Part shown: piece after piece, positions 12,581 to 20,708 of the stretch | How positions within the stretch are numbered: the stretch's first letter is position 1 | Layout of the letters: each line of letters begins with the position of its first letter | From: a virus | Length of the DNA stretch: 25,298 nt | Virus record (IMG/VR): IMGVR_UViG_3300031608_000694 | Span: 1-25,298 of that record | Reading direction: 5' to 3' (one strand) | Program-made: the position numbers and the translations under genes | The notes under the pieces: generated by a model | What the model was told of the DNA's origin: nothing | Seen by the model: only the letters and a program-made list of their open reading frames with translations | Databases searched by the model: none

Positions 12581-15072
12581 GAAAATAAATCCTCTAATGT
12601 TGCTTGAGGCTCTGTATTCCACCCCAAAGGTTGTAAAATGTTTTCCAAAGGATCTGTAAATGCCTTCTGGAATATTAAGTCGTAGTCTACATATTTGTTT
12701 AAGTCAAACTCTTTAGGGAGCTTACCGATAAAAGCTATTGTATTTTCATGTAGACTGTTAGGTTCTTTTAAATACAAAAATTTAATTTTATCGCCGTCTT
12801 GTATCATCTCATACTTTCGTTTAAGATCATGTTTCTTCATCAAGTCATTATATAGTAAAGAACCTCGAACGTGAATAGGAGTTCCTTTAGTGTATATGTG
12901 AGATGTAGACTTGTATTTTTCTAAGTTGTTACAGCCTCGAGGAAACGCTATTTCCTCAGGAGTCTTAGACATAAAGTCTGTTCTAGCATTAAGTATAAAA
13001 CCTTGTAAGTGTTCTTCATCACTTGTAAGAATAAGACGGACTGCCTCCTTTAAACTATCTCGGATAGGAGCAGGGGTCGAGGATCGTACAATTTCTAAAC
13101 CCATAACCTTTAACTTAGGTTCCTGGAGTCTCAATCCTTCATCATCTAATACGTTTAAGGCGTATCTTTTCTTAGCCACAAATATACCTTTGTCTGCTAT
13201 AACCTCACGTTTAAAGTCTATCTTATGTTCAAAGGCGTTAGTATAGTTGCCTAGCTTTGTCATTGCCTGAGCAATAGCTGGTTCTATTTTGTCTGTAGCA
13301 ATTTTATCTAACAAACCAACAATCTTATCTCTGTCTTTATCTGGGAAGAAGTTTTCTACCATTGTCTGGCATGTAACATAACAAGAATCTGTATCACTAT
13401 AAAAGGAATACATCTCATTTTCTGTACCACATACTTTGTTCATGTAACTGTCCAGAGCCTTAGCAGTATCACGGATAATTAATTGTCCTGACATTGTAAT
13501 GCCTTCTGCAATTCTATCATCATAGAATCTAAAGTACTGGTTAGCCATGGCGCCATATAAACTGTTTAATTGAATCTTACGAGCCATCTGGAAGTTATTG
13601 TATTTACTAATCTCATTCTTGTGATGTAGGGCACCAGTCTCCTGGAAGTCTTTTTGTGCCTTCTGCATAAGTTTCTTATACTTAACTCTATCATTAAAAA
13701 ACTTTTGTACTATCTCAGGAAAGTGTCCTTTAGCATCTCTCGTATAACAAGAGCCATTGCCTGCCATTGCGTAGTTCTTTTCTTTAAGTTTATCTAACTG
13801 GTATCTGTCAAGTTGATCGTCCACACTAACATCATATTGGAATCCTGGAACAATAGTCTCAGGACTCATATTGTACTGCATAAGAATAGAAGGATACAGA
13901 CTTGTAGCATCGAAACTAGCCACCCAATCATATTTGCCAGGAACAGGTTCTTGTACAAAGGCACCCTCAATTTGAGAATCCTTTCTACCTCCGCCTTGTC
14001 CTATAACAATCTTCTTATTCCATAGATGATTATACATCAAACTATCCCAAGTTCTAACAGCTGAGAACACATCACCAAAGTTACACTTAGCATCGTATGC
14101 CATTGTAATAGCTAGTTCAATAAGTTTCATCTTATCCTCTAACTCATCAACAAGAACTGTATCAATAATATTATATTCTACAAACCTGTTCCAGTCATTG
14201 TCATAGAACTCTTTAAACGTGTCATAACCAGATTCTAATTTTTTATGTCCTAGTTCTGTCTGTGTAATAAAGTCTAATTTATATGACTCTCGGGTAACAT
14301 AAGTAAACTTCTTATATAAGTCTAGATAGTCTAACTGTGCAACACCTGTAATTTCATACGCTGTCATCTCACGGTTAGCAAATCTAATAGGACGTTTATT
14401 AACTAATCCAAAAGGAGACAATCTTTTGTGTACTCCTTCACCTAGGATTTTTTCTATCCTACCTATCATATAAGGGATATCAAACAGATTAGAGTTCCAA
14501 CCTGTAATAATATCAGGACAGTTTTGTTCCCACCAACTAACAAAGTTTTCTAATAGGATTTCTTCAGTAGCACAAGCCACATAATCCACATCAAATTTAT
14601 TTGTTTCTTTAGAGGGTGTGAACTCCCCTAAGCCGAATGTTGTTATCTTCTTGGTGTTGTTATTTTGAAGCGTGATAACTAACACTTTCTCGGCTGGGGA
14701 GTCCACGTTTGGAAATCCACCTTCTGTTGTTGTTTCAATATCAATAGAGTAGATAGCCAACTTGGAAGCATTCCATTTTATATCAGTAGGAAACTTTTCC
14801 GTGATATACTGGTATGCGTAATAGTTTTGTCCAAATATTGGAAAATTGGATACGTCTTTATATCTTTCAAAGAAGCGAGTCGCCTCTTTATTTGTTTCAA
14901 ACTGTATAGGAGCTACGGGTTCGCCGTATATACTTTTATAGTCTGTGGGTTTGTCTGTTTTAACAAAGAGCGTAGGTCTAAAGTCGTGCTTTTCGACATA
15001 CCTCTCACCGTTTCTAACACCACGTACAAGGACCTTATCCCCGTAATGTCTCGCATAAGTATAAAAATTCAT
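12577..15072 (-). CDS. 43: DNA polymerase, family B, T4 gp43 type
   Basis: The protein has 831 residues, somewhat shorter than T4 gp43 (898). Proofreading exonuclease: Exo I YSIDIETT with Asp 111 and Glu 113, almost the T4 numbering, then ITGWNSNLFDIPY (Exo II) and YNIIDTVLVDEL (Exo III). Polymerase: motif A DATSLYPSIL, motif B KIQLNSLYGAMANQ, motif C YSDTDS. The C-terminus ends in LEDLFS, the kind of short hydrophobic tail by which B-family phage polymerases hold the sliding clamp. It has its own early promoter 28 bases upstream. No intein or split is seen. Confidence 0.97.
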   Translation of the reverse strand: MNFYTYARHYGDKVLVRGVRNGERYVEKHDFRPTLFVKTDKPTDYKSIYGEPVAPIQFETNKEATRFFERYKDVSNFPIFGQNYYAYQYITEKFPTDIKWNASKLAIYSIDIETTTEGGFPNVDSPAEKVLVITLQNNNTKKITTFGLGEFTPSKETNKFDVDYVACATEEILLENFVSWWEQNCPDIITGWNSNLFDIPYMIGRIEKILGEGVHKRLSPFGLVNKRPIRFANREMTAYEITGVAQLDYLDLYKKFTYVTRESYKLDFITQTELGHKKLESGYDTFKEFYDNDWNRFVEYNIIDTVLVDELEDKMKLIELAITMAYDAKCNFGDVFSAVRTWDSLMYNHLWNKKIVIGQGGGRKDSQIEGAFVQEPVPGKYDWVASFDATSLYPSILMQYNMSPETIVPGFQYDVSVDDQLDRYQLDKLKEKNYAMAGNGSCYTRDAKGHFPEIVQKFFNDRVKYKKLMQKAQKDFQETGALHHKNEISKYNNFQMARKIQLNSLYGAMANQYFRFYDDRIAEGITMSGQLIIRDTAKALDSYMNKVCGTENEMYSFYSDTDSCYVTCQTMVENFFPDKDRDKIVGLLDKIATDKIEPAIAQAMTKLGNYTNAFEHKIDFKREVIADKGIFVAKKRYALNVLDDEGLRLQEPKLKVMGLEIVRSSTPAPIRDSLKEAVRLILTSDEEHLQGFILNARTDFMSKTPEEIAFPRGCNNLEKYKSTSHIYTKGTPIHVRGSLLYNDLMKKHDLKRKYEMIQDGDKIKFLYLKEPNSLHENTIAFIGKLPKEFDLNKYVDYDLIFQKAFTDPLENILQPLGWNTEPQATLEDLFS

Positions 15073-15099
15073 AACAACACCTTAAACATAATATAACAC

Positions 15100-15128
15100 A
15101 TTATAGGCTCTTTGGAACCTACTGTAAA
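15100..15128 (-). promoter_or_regulatory. Early sigma-70-like promoter, DNA polymerase
   Basis: TTTACA (15123-15128), a 17-base spacer with GGTTCC and AGAG, and TATAAT (15100-15105), just upstream of gene 43. Confidence 0.75.
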
Positions 15129-15131
15129 GAA

Positions 15132-15536
15132 CTACTCGTCAAAAAAGGTACGGTTAGTCAAATGTTCATCTTCAATGTCGTCCTTGGACTGTCCGTGATA
15201 CGCCACTGCTAAATGTAGTGCTATCATCTCTTCGTTGATGTTGACTTTGTCTTCTCCATCTAACACAAAAAATTCACCAAGTATCCTACCGTATTTTCCT
15301 TTTGAATCAAGCCTTGTTCCGAGTATAGCTCCTTTGGACAATCTTGCTTTAAGATGTGCCCCCGCCATTTTTCCGAATCTTTTCTCAACGAGGTCACGGG
15401 TTCTACTTTCCGGGGTGTCGATGCCGTATAGCCTAACTCTTTGTTTTTTGAGCCACACACCGAAGCCCAAGTCGATATCCACATCTACTGTATCTCCGTC
15501 TACTACTTTTACAATTTTTACTCTATATTCGTACAT
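15132..15536 (-). CDS. Thermonuclease (SNase-like) nuclease
   Basis: The protein has 134 residues, about one SNase domain without signal peptide. VVDGDTVDVDID gives the calcium-binding Asp region, and RVRLYGIDTPESR supplies Arg 35, Asp 40, Thr 41 and Glu 43 at exactly the numbering of staphylococcal nuclease. KYGRIL (81-86) gives the second catalytic Arg (84, the counterpart of Arg 87). All catalytic residues are thus present. Such enzymes cut DNA or RNA with calcium; this one would act in the cytoplasm, perhaps on host nucleic acid. The start overlaps the previous stop (TAATG). It lies just upstream of the polymerase promoter. Confidence 0.88.
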   Translation of the reverse strand: MYEYRVKIVKVVDGDTVDVDIDLGFGVWLKKQRVRLYGIDTPESRTRDLVEKRFGKMAGAHLKARLSKGAILGTRLDSKGKYGRILGEFFVLDGEDKVNINEEMIALHLAVAYHGQSKDDIEDEHLTNRTFFDE

Positions 15537-15883
15537 TATTTTCCTTTAGATTCGTTTAGAACCTTTTTAGCGATGAAAGTATCAGGCTTGATGATTGCTG
15601 AAGGATTAAATTTATCATTATAAGCCGACAATATCTCCTCACCTGGATCATATACTGAAACCACATGTTGAGGAAAGATAGGTACTGCGTGATCTTTACT
15701 GAACGGAGCGTAAGGAGCAAGTCCAACTCCAAAATCCGTATCGCTTCCTGGTTTAGGCATCATCATAATTATAGCCGGTTTCTGTATTAACAAAAACCCC
15801 TCTTTTCCATCAACTTCGGTAGACGATACGTCTCCCATTAAATCTTCGCCTGTTGCAAGCTTTACTATTTGAATATTTGACAT
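15536..15883 (-). CDS. Unknown small beta-rich protein
   Basis: The protein has 115 residues, ATG after AAGGAG-type sites. It opens MSNIQIVKLATGEDLMGDV, followed by beta strands (EGFLLIQKPAIIMMMP, GVGLAPYAPFS), and ends with a helical, basic tail. The early TGEDLMGDV with alternating strands resembles an Sm-like small barrel, a fold often found in uncharacterised marine-phage proteins; I hold this only loosely. It is coupled to the nuclease by TAATG and follows the Hsp20 gene. Confidence 0.65.
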   Translation of the reverse strand: MSNIQIVKLATGEDLMGDVSSTEVDGKEGFLLIQKPAIIMMMPKPGSDTDFGVGLAPYAPFSKDHAVPIFPQHVVSVYDPGEEILSAYNDKFNPSAIIKPDTFIAKKVLNESKGK

Positions 15884-15901
15884 ACTCCTTATCTCCTTTT
15901 A

Positions 15902-16339
15902 TTATTTAATTTTAATAGACTGAGGTTTCTTATCTTCTGGAATTACATTTACCAGTGAGATGAGTAACACTCCGTCCTTCAATTCAGAACCTGACACCTT
16001 AACAGTATCTGCTAAAGTCCATGTTCTTGTGAAATTACGTTCTGCAATTCCTTTATGTAAGTACTCCCTTTCAGATGTACAATTTTGTATTCCCTTGACG
16101 ATTAGATTACCGTCTTCCACACTAATATCAAGTTCAGCCTTTGAGAAGCCTGCAAGAGCAATTTGAATTTCATAATTCTCATCGTCTATTTTCCTAATAT
16201 TATAAGGTGGGAAATTAGACTCGGGTTTGTGGAATCCTTGAACTGCGTCAAAGACTCTATCAAATCCAATGAGTCTGCTTTCTATTTGTGGGAATGCTGA
16301 AACGAAATCGTTCCAATTTGTCGTGTTTATGCTTACCAT
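15902..16339 (-). CDS. hsp20: Hsp20 small heat-shock protein
   Basis: The protein has 145 residues. The alpha-crystallin domain begins about residue 45 (PPYNIRKIDDENYEIQIALA) with GFSKAELDISVEDGNLIVKG and RNFTRTWTLADTVKVSGSEL; DGVLLISL is the conserved dimer-edge strand. It ends SIKIK, the I-x-I-type tail used for oligomer assembly. These ATP-independent chaperones hold unfolding proteins and are common in marine T4-like phages, perhaps assisting capsid assembly or stress survival. The start has AGGAG at a 6-base gap, and a late promoter lies about 60 bases upstream. Confidence 0.93.
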   Translation of the reverse strand: MVSINTTNWNDFVSAFPQIESRLIGFDRVFDAVQGFHKPESNFPPYNIRKIDDENYEIQIALAGFSKAELDISVEDGNLIVKGIQNCTSEREYLHKGIAERNFTRTWTLADTVKVSGSELKDGVLLISLVNVIPEDKKPQSIKIK

Positions 16340-16396
16340 GTATTTCTCCTAATGTTTAGCAAGATTAAAATATGATACCCTAACGGCGTATCACTA

Positions 16397-17728
16397 TTAT
16401 TTATAAGAGTTTTTACTGAAATCATCAATTAATTTAACACCATCACTACCAAACGAATTAATAAAACTTGTATTGCGTCGTTTATCATGTTCTTTTACAA
16501 AAGTTATAAAGTCTGTTCTATGTCTTTGTAGTGATTCACCTGTGAATCTATTGTTCTTAATCCACTCTACTGTTCGTCTATATTTAGCAACTTCACCTTG
16601 CGAAAACTGAGGATATGTTTCCATCAGCTTTAAACTTTTCTCCATAATACTTATAAGCCAGTCAGGGCTATTTTGTGCTGAAAGGTGTTCTGGCGCTGTC
16701 ATGTGGGGAGAGTCCCAATGTATTCTACCAGGATATTGTAATTTTAATTCTGCCACTTTGTAAATCAATTCTTCTATGTTAGGTATTGATAATAAATTAT
16801 ATGTAATCATCAATCCTACATCTATTCCACTCATCAAAACTTTGTGTAGGTTATCTTCAAAATGACTTATCTCTAATCCATGTCTTATATACTCTGCTTG
16901 TTTACCCCAAGTATCAATACTGACATATAACTTTGTATTAGGTATATCTTTTACTAGTTCAATATACTTGGCCACCCTTGCCTTACTAACCATGAGATTA
17001 GAATTACAATGAAATGTAAGACCGTCTTTAGGGTTATCTTTTACATATTGCAGTAACTTGTATGTATTCTTATCTAGTAAAGGCTCACCACCTGTAACTC
17101 TAAGCACAAATAAATGCTTATATGCCTCTGGAAACCAACTCCAGAACTTTTTAACAAAGGGAGAGTTCTCAATTTGAGAAGCGTGTTCTGAATTGTAGTC
17201 TTTGGATAGTTTGTATGGTCCGTGCTTGTCTATTTCCTTTTCCCATGTAGTACTGAATGTAGGTCCACAATAAGAACATGCCATTTGACATTTATTTGTA
17301 AATGATAACTCTAAGTACTTAGGATAAACTGGTGTTAGGCCAGAGCTTGTGGCTTTGGCTATTATGTTTGGATCGTGTTTAAAGAATTGGACGGCTAGTG
17401 TTTGCCTATCTGATATTTGATCTATGTCTTCTACTTGCCAACAATAAGAGCACTCGTCTGGTCTTCCACCATCCAACATTGTAGCCCTCTGTTCTATCTT
17501 ATGAGGCGTATTATGTAAATCTGAATTTAATGGAATTTGATGTGTTGGACAATGATAACAGGAATGATTGATGCCAGAGCCTAAGTGCATTTCTTGGTGA
17601 TACCATTTTAATACACAAAAACCAGGCCCTACTTTGTCCTGCTCTTCCTTGATCTTATTTAAATAATATAGATCGGACTTATTTAATTTTCTTTCCAATA
17701 TTGTACTTAGGAACCAATTCCCATTCAC
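16397..17728 (-). CDS. Radical SAM enzyme, phage 'twitch'-type
   Basis: The protein has 443 residues. LSFTNKCQMACSYCGP (141-156) is the CxxxCxxC [4Fe-4S] cluster site (Cys 147, 151, 154), and RVTGGEPLLDK (210-220) contains the GGEP SAM-binding motif. HCNSNLM and YVSIDTWG are further barrel strands. Two extra pairs, CYHC (57-60) and CSYCW (93-97), precede the core and could hold an additional cluster. The enzyme makes a 5'-deoxyadenosyl radical; substrate unknown, perhaps peptide or nucleotide. The longest start is GTG at 17728, which overlaps regA by 50 bases; a TTG ten codons in is possible. Similar genes are common in marine T4-like phages. Confidence 0.88.
   Translation of the reverse strand: MNGNWFLSTILERKLNKSDLYYLNKIKEEQDKVGPGFCVLKWYHQEMHLGSGINHSCYHCPTHQIPLNSDLHNTPHKIEQRATMLDGGRPDECSYCWQVEDIDQISDRQTLAVQFFKHDPNIIAKATSSGLTPVYPKYLELSFTNKCQMACSYCGPTFSTTWEKEIDKHGPYKLSKDYNSEHASQIENSPFVKKFWSWFPEAYKHLFVLRVTGGEPLLDKNTYKLLQYVKDNPKDGLTFHCNSNLMVSKARVAKYIELVKDIPNTKLYVSIDTWGKQAEYIRHGLEISHFEDNLHKVLMSGIDVGLMITYNLLSIPNIEELIYKVAELKLQYPGRIHWDSPHMTAPEHLSAQNSPDWLISIMEKSLKLMETYPQFSQGEVAKYRRTVEWIKNNRFTGESLQRHRTDFITFVKEHDKRRNTSFINSFGSDGVKLIDDFSKNSYK
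16398..16405 (-). promoter_or_regulatory. T4-type late promoter, Hsp20
   Basis: A perfect TATAAATA in the extended form TATAAATAATAGTG, identical over 14 bases to the one before gp45. A small inverted repeat TGATAC/GTATCA lies between it and the Hsp20 start. Confidence 0.7.
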
Positions 17729-18098
17729 TCTTCTCTTTGAAAGATATAATTTTTATCTGACTAAGAGGGGAACCTTCTCCTACCTCTCCTACTATTAATA
17801 CTAATCCCCAATCGGATAGTAATTTTGCAATAGTGTTTCGTCTTTGTAAATCATTGTCTTGAAAGTCTGCCTCTTTGCCATCTAGTGCAAAAAGTTCCTT
17901 GAAATGTGTTATGAAGTACCTGCCTTTCTTATGTAGAATATGGCAAGATTGGTAAAGAACCTGTTCTTTCTTTGAAGCAACGCCTATTCTTGATAGCGTC
18001 TCTCTTACTTTTAGGAAATCCTCTGGGTCCTTTAACGTGACTTCTAATGGGCTATAGCCTGGGTAGTCAATATTAAAGTAATTCTCTTGATCACTCAT
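17679..18098 (-). CDS. regA: RegA translational repressor
   Basis: The protein has 139 residues. From residue 18 it closely follows T4 RegA: LEVTLKDPEDFLKVRETL, then VLYQSCHILHKKGRYFITHF, QRRNTIAKLLSDWGLVLIV and a KYNIG tail. An N-terminal extension of about 16 residues is not in T4. RegA binds the start regions of phage early mRNAs (in T4 including genes 44, 45 and its own) and blocks translation. Its place right after gp45, gp44 and gp62 is the T4 order. A late promoter precedes it, so it can also be expressed late. Confidence 0.93.
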   Translation of the reverse strand: MSDQENYFNIDYPGYSPLEVTLKDPEDFLKVRETLSRIGVASKKEQVLYQSCHILHKKGRYFITHFKELFALDGKEADFQDNDLQRRNTIAKLLSDWGLVLIVGEVGEGSPLSQIKIISFKEKSEWELVPKYNIGKKIK

Positions 18099-18138
18099 CT
18101 CAATACCTTGTGTGTTATAATTATTAAGTTAACCCAAT

Positions 18139-18146
18139 ATTTATAA
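18139..18146 (-). promoter_or_regulatory. T4-type late promoter, regA
   Basis: A perfect TATAAATA overlapping the gp62 stop codon, about 41 bases before the regA start. Confidence 0.55.
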
Positions 18147-18602
18147 CTTTCCGCCTTTAGATGTATTCAAGTGTATCTTAATGAGATCTATCTGTGTTTG
18201 GGATAGTAATAGTAAAGCTTCTTTAGCTTTCATAAAACTATATCCAAAGAACTGTTGAATTATCTCAATATTTTCTTCTTCAGTCTTAACCCACTTATTA
18301 TAACGCTTTGCCTTTCTTACCACAGACTTTAAAAAGTCATATTGTAATTTATTATCTAGATGAGGCCTAGCGTTCATTTCGTTACCTGCAATAACCGTGT
18401 CTTTTCCAAATCCCATGGCACGATTTACAATAAACGGATTGTATTGTCTTTCTGTTGTTTCGTCGACTATAAGGTTTTCTTTTGTGTAGTTAATACTGTT
18501 AGCAAAATCGAAGGGAGATATTTTTTTAAGTTTTATATTAAACTCACTCTCATCTACTTCTTCTACAGGTTTTCCGAAACCTTCTAGTATTGAATCACTC
18601 AT
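18141..18602 (-). CDS. 62: Clamp loader small subunit, gp62 type
   Basis: The protein has 153 residues, shorter than T4 gp62 (187). The region SPFDFANSINYTKENLIVDE, then QYNPFIVNRAMGF, matches the diagnostic core of gp62, and the rest is a helical bundle (EIIQQFFGYSFMKAKEALLLLS). With four gp44 subunits it opens the gp45 ring and places it on primer-template DNA. Its ATG overlaps the preceding small gene as TAATG. The position between gp44 and regA is as in T4, with two small genes inserted. Confidence 0.88.
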   Translation of the reverse strand: MSDSILEGFGKPVEEVDESEFNIKLKKISPFDFANSINYTKENLIVDETTERQYNPFIVNRAMGFGKDTVIAGNEMNARPHLDNKLQYDFLKSVVRKAKRYNKWVKTEEENIEIIQQFFGYSFMKAKEALLLLSQTQIDLIKIHLNTSKGGKL

Positions 18603-18769
18603 TAGAAATGCCTTATTACTCCTGCCACAATAAAGAAGCAGGTTATGAAATTAACTAGTACTACCACAGTTCTCATTAATGCAACTGCGTCAGCGTCTTT
18701 GCTGTTATCTGATGCTTTGTCACCTAGTGACTTTGCCCACAATCTCCAGATCTTACCTAATGTCAACAT
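18602..18769 (-). CDS. Small single-pass membrane protein between gp44 and gp62
   Basis: The ORF has 55 codons. A basic N-terminus (LGKIWRLWAKSLGDKA) and a polar Asp-rich linker lead to one membrane segment (about 34-51: TVVVLVNFITCFFIVAGV) and a short basic end (IRHF). Its stop and the gp62 start share an A (TAATG), and its start overlaps the ribbon-helix-helix gene by 17 bases. The same type of small protein occurs next to the clamp loader genes in cyanophages, as far as I recall. The function is unknown; it might tether replication proteins to the membrane. Confidence 0.75.
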   Translation of the reverse strand: MLTLGKIWRLWAKSLGDKASDNSKDADAVALMRTVVVLVNFITCFFIVAGVIRHF

Positions 18770-18917
18770 TTTTAAGCATCCTGTAACTCTCCAACAATAG
18801 TTCAGTAACAGTTACGCCCCTCTCTTTAGCTTCCTCAATGATCTCTTGTTTTACCTGAGAAGGAACTCTAATATCAATTCGAGCGTCTGCTGTTTTGGAT
18901 TTGTTATAGTCTCTCAT
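18753..18917 (-). CDS. Ribbon-helix-helix (CopG/Arc-like) DNA-binding protein
   Basis: The ORF has 54 codons. The order is a basic start, beta strand DARIDIRVPS (11-20), helix VKQEIIEEAKERG, turn, and helix TVTELLLESYRML, which is the ribbon-helix-helix fold. Such proteins bind DNA as dimers with the strand in the major groove and are usually repressors. The ATG overlaps the gp44 stop as TAATG. Its place within the replication operon suggests self-regulation of that operon or control of host genes; a palindrome overlapping the gp45 promoter is one possible target. Confidence 0.8.
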   Translation of the reverse strand: MRDYNKSKTADARIDIRVPSQVKQEIIEEAKERGVTVTELLLESYRMLKNVDIR

Positions 18918-19855
18918 TATTTGAACTCCACATTAGCCATTATTTCTGTTAAACAGGCCGTAATATTAATCTCTTGGTCTGCTACAAAAGCCGCTTTGTA
19001 CTGATAATCTGCTATTAACAATACTACCTGAGGTATAGACTTTATCTCAGGAAGCAGTATATCGTATATCTGTCTAAATATCCCTTGAGGGTCTGTATCC
19101 ACATTGTTGGCTACCCATTGTCTCATCTTCTTCCAGTCCTTCTCTCTAAGGCTCTCTAAGAGCTGCTTAGCGTTTATTTCCTGGAAGTTACTTAGTATAC
19201 CCTCATCTATAACACCACTCACAGAGTACCTTTGGAGCTCATTTAGCACCCTTCTGTAGTCTGGAAAATGCTTCATTAGGAGCTCAGCGAGTACTTTCTC
19301 GTTGTATTGTACGCCTTCTGTATCAAGTATATACTTCATCCTTTCCATAAACTTAGAGGCTAAAGCAGGGCGGTCTGAGGGGTTAATCTTGAAGTCTATT
19401 ACCGTAGTTCTACTGTGCAACGGGTCTATTAGCCTATTGGCATAGTTACATGTAAACACAAACCTACAGTTCTCAGAGAACGTCTCTATGAACCCTCTAA
19501 GGGCTGGTTGTACACTTTCCCTGTTCATGTAGTCTGCTTCATCGAGTATCACGACCTTAGTCTTACCCTCAAATGAAACGGCACTAGCAAATGACCTAAT
19601 CTTAGTTCTGAGGGTATCTATTTGCCTACCTTCATCACTACCATTAATAACTATATAGTCACATCCTAAAGATTCACATAAAGCACGAGCTAGGGTTGTC
19701 TTCCCTGTACCTGCTGTTCCACTCAATAGTAAGTTAGGCACTTCGCCCTTCTTAATAAAAGCTTCAAATTGCTTTTTCACATCTTCAGGGAGAACACATT
19801 CATCCACTGTGCGTGGACGATACTTCTCGACCCATAAAAATTGTCCTGGTTCCAT
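18917..19855 (-). CDS. 44: Clamp loader large subunit, gp44 AAA+ ATPase
   Basis: The protein has 312 residues (T4 gp44 has 319). WVEKYRPRTVDECVLPEDVK is the standard clamp-loader opening. Walker A GTAGTGKT (46-53), Walker B VVILDEAD (101-108), sensor 1 FTCNYANRL, and HSRTTVIDF, where clamp loaders usually have the SRC arginine finger (Cys replaced by Thr, as in other phage gp44 proteins). The C-terminal collar helices follow. ATP binding drives opening of the gp45 ring. AGGAG precedes the start, and the leader contains a long stem-loop. Confidence 0.95.
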   Translation of the reverse strand: MEPGQFLWVEKYRPRTVDECVLPEDVKKQFEAFIKKGEVPNLLLSGTAGTGKTTLARALCESLGCDYIVINGSDEGRQIDTLRTKIRSFASAVSFEGKTKVVILDEADYMNRESVQPALRGFIETFSENCRFVFTCNYANRLIDPLHSRTTVIDFKINPSDRPALASKFMERMKYILDTEGVQYNEKVLAELLMKHFPDYRRVLNELQRYSVSGVIDEGILSNFQEINAKQLLESLREKDWKKMRQWVANNVDTDPQGIFRQIYDILLPEIKSIPQVVLLIADYQYKAAFVADQEINITACLTEIMANVEFK

Positions 19856-19881
19856 ACTAACTCCTAATCATAATATAACTT

Positions 19882-19918
19882 TGTGGCGAACTATTTTTAG
19901 TCCAAAATACCGGCCACA
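19882..19918. other. Stem-loop in the gp44 leader
   Basis: An outer stem TGTGGC/GCCACA and inner stem TATTTT/AAAATA with a 6-base loop, separated by a small internal loop. On the plus strand it is followed by TTTTTT, so it looks like a terminator for antisense transcription. On the minus strand it lies in the gp44 leader and may be a translational or processing element. Confidence 0.45.
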
Positions 19919-19938
19919 TTTTTTGAGGGTAAAAAGGT

Positions 19939-20535
19939 CTACGAGAACTGCTCTTTAATATCAGTCGTATCTGAGAGTTCTAACTCTATGTGTCTACCTT
20001 TACCTTCACTCCAACCAAATGCTTTAACATTATCTAAAACAAATTCAGGGGCACTCACCTCGTAAGGATCGCCGTCTGCATTGTCTTGATATCCGTCTTC
20101 AACAAATTCTTGTACTACTTGGCCATCATCTACGATCGCTGCGTACCTCCAAGATCTAATACCAAAACCTATGTTGTCTTTTCGGACATCCATACCCATT
20201 TTAATAGTAAACTCTGCTGAACCATCTGGAATCACTTTAACATTTACAAGACCCTGACTCATAACCCATTCATTAACAACGAATGTATCATTAACCGTGA
20301 TGCAATAAATGTCATCTATACCTGCTTGTCTGAAATCATCATATAAGACTTCGTATCCAGGCAATTGCTGTGTAGAACATGTAGGAGTATAAGCTCCTGG
20401 TAATCCAAATATTACTACTTTCTTACCATCGAATAATTGTTCTTTATCCATCTGTACAAATTCATGTGTGCCGTCCGTAAGCATTACTCTTTTTGTAATA
20501 CTAAACGTAGGGATAACAGGTGTCAAACTACTCAT
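19939..20535 (-). CDS. Peroxiredoxin, Prx5/AhpE-like
   Basis: The protein has 198 residues. VVIFGLPGAYTPTCSTQQLPGYE (40-62) contains the PGAxTPTCS active site with peroxidatic Cys 53; a second Cys lies near 79. DIYCITVNDTFVVNEWV and GFGIRSWRYAAIVDDGQV complete the thioredoxin fold of the Prx5 group. It reduces peroxides using thiol donors. There is no fused glutaredoxin domain, although the C-terminal 40 residues extend past the core. It lies between gp45 and gp44, so it is made with the replication machine, presumably to limit oxidative damage during infection. It overlaps its neighbour as ATGA. Confidence 0.92.
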   Translation of the reverse strand: MSSLTPVIPTFSITKRVMLTDGTHEFVQMDKEQLFDGKKVVIFGLPGAYTPTCSTQQLPGYEVLYDDFRQAGIDDIYCITVNDTFVVNEWVMSQGLVNVKVIPDGSAEFTIKMGMDVRKDNIGFGIRSWRYAAIVDDGQVVQEFVEDGYQDNADGDPYEVSAPEFVLDNVKAFGWSEGKGRHIELELSDTTDIKEQFS

Positions 20536-20708
20536 TCATCGTCTCCAGCAAAAGGATCTAGTTCACCCTTCATTACTTTTCTAACTAAATTAATAGCAGG
20601 ATTAGGTCTAGTGAAAATGTACTCTACAGTCTCACCTTCACGGTTTATTTCTACTACCCAACCATTCTGTGCTTCACGGATAGTTACTTCAAGTTTATTC
20701 TCATCCAT
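20532..20708 (-). CDS. Small acidic protein after gp45
   Basis: The ORF has 58 codons. It opens MDENKLEVTIREAQNGWVVE and reads as a three-strand sheet followed by a helix and an acidic tail (DPFAGDDE). Its ATG lies inside the gp45 end (8-base overlap) after GGAG, and its stop overlaps the peroxiredoxin start as ATGA. The ORF has no membrane segment or metal motif. The acidic tail could contact the clamp or mimic DNA, but this is a guess; the family is unknown. Confidence 0.75.
   Translation of the reverse strand: MDENKLEVTIREAQNGWVVEINREGETVEYIFTRPNPAINLVRKVMKGELDPFAGDDE

Noticed and set aside
15260-15484. Second minus-strand frame inside the nuclease gene
   Set aside because: The nuclease frame has all catalytic residues in order; this one has no recognisable content.
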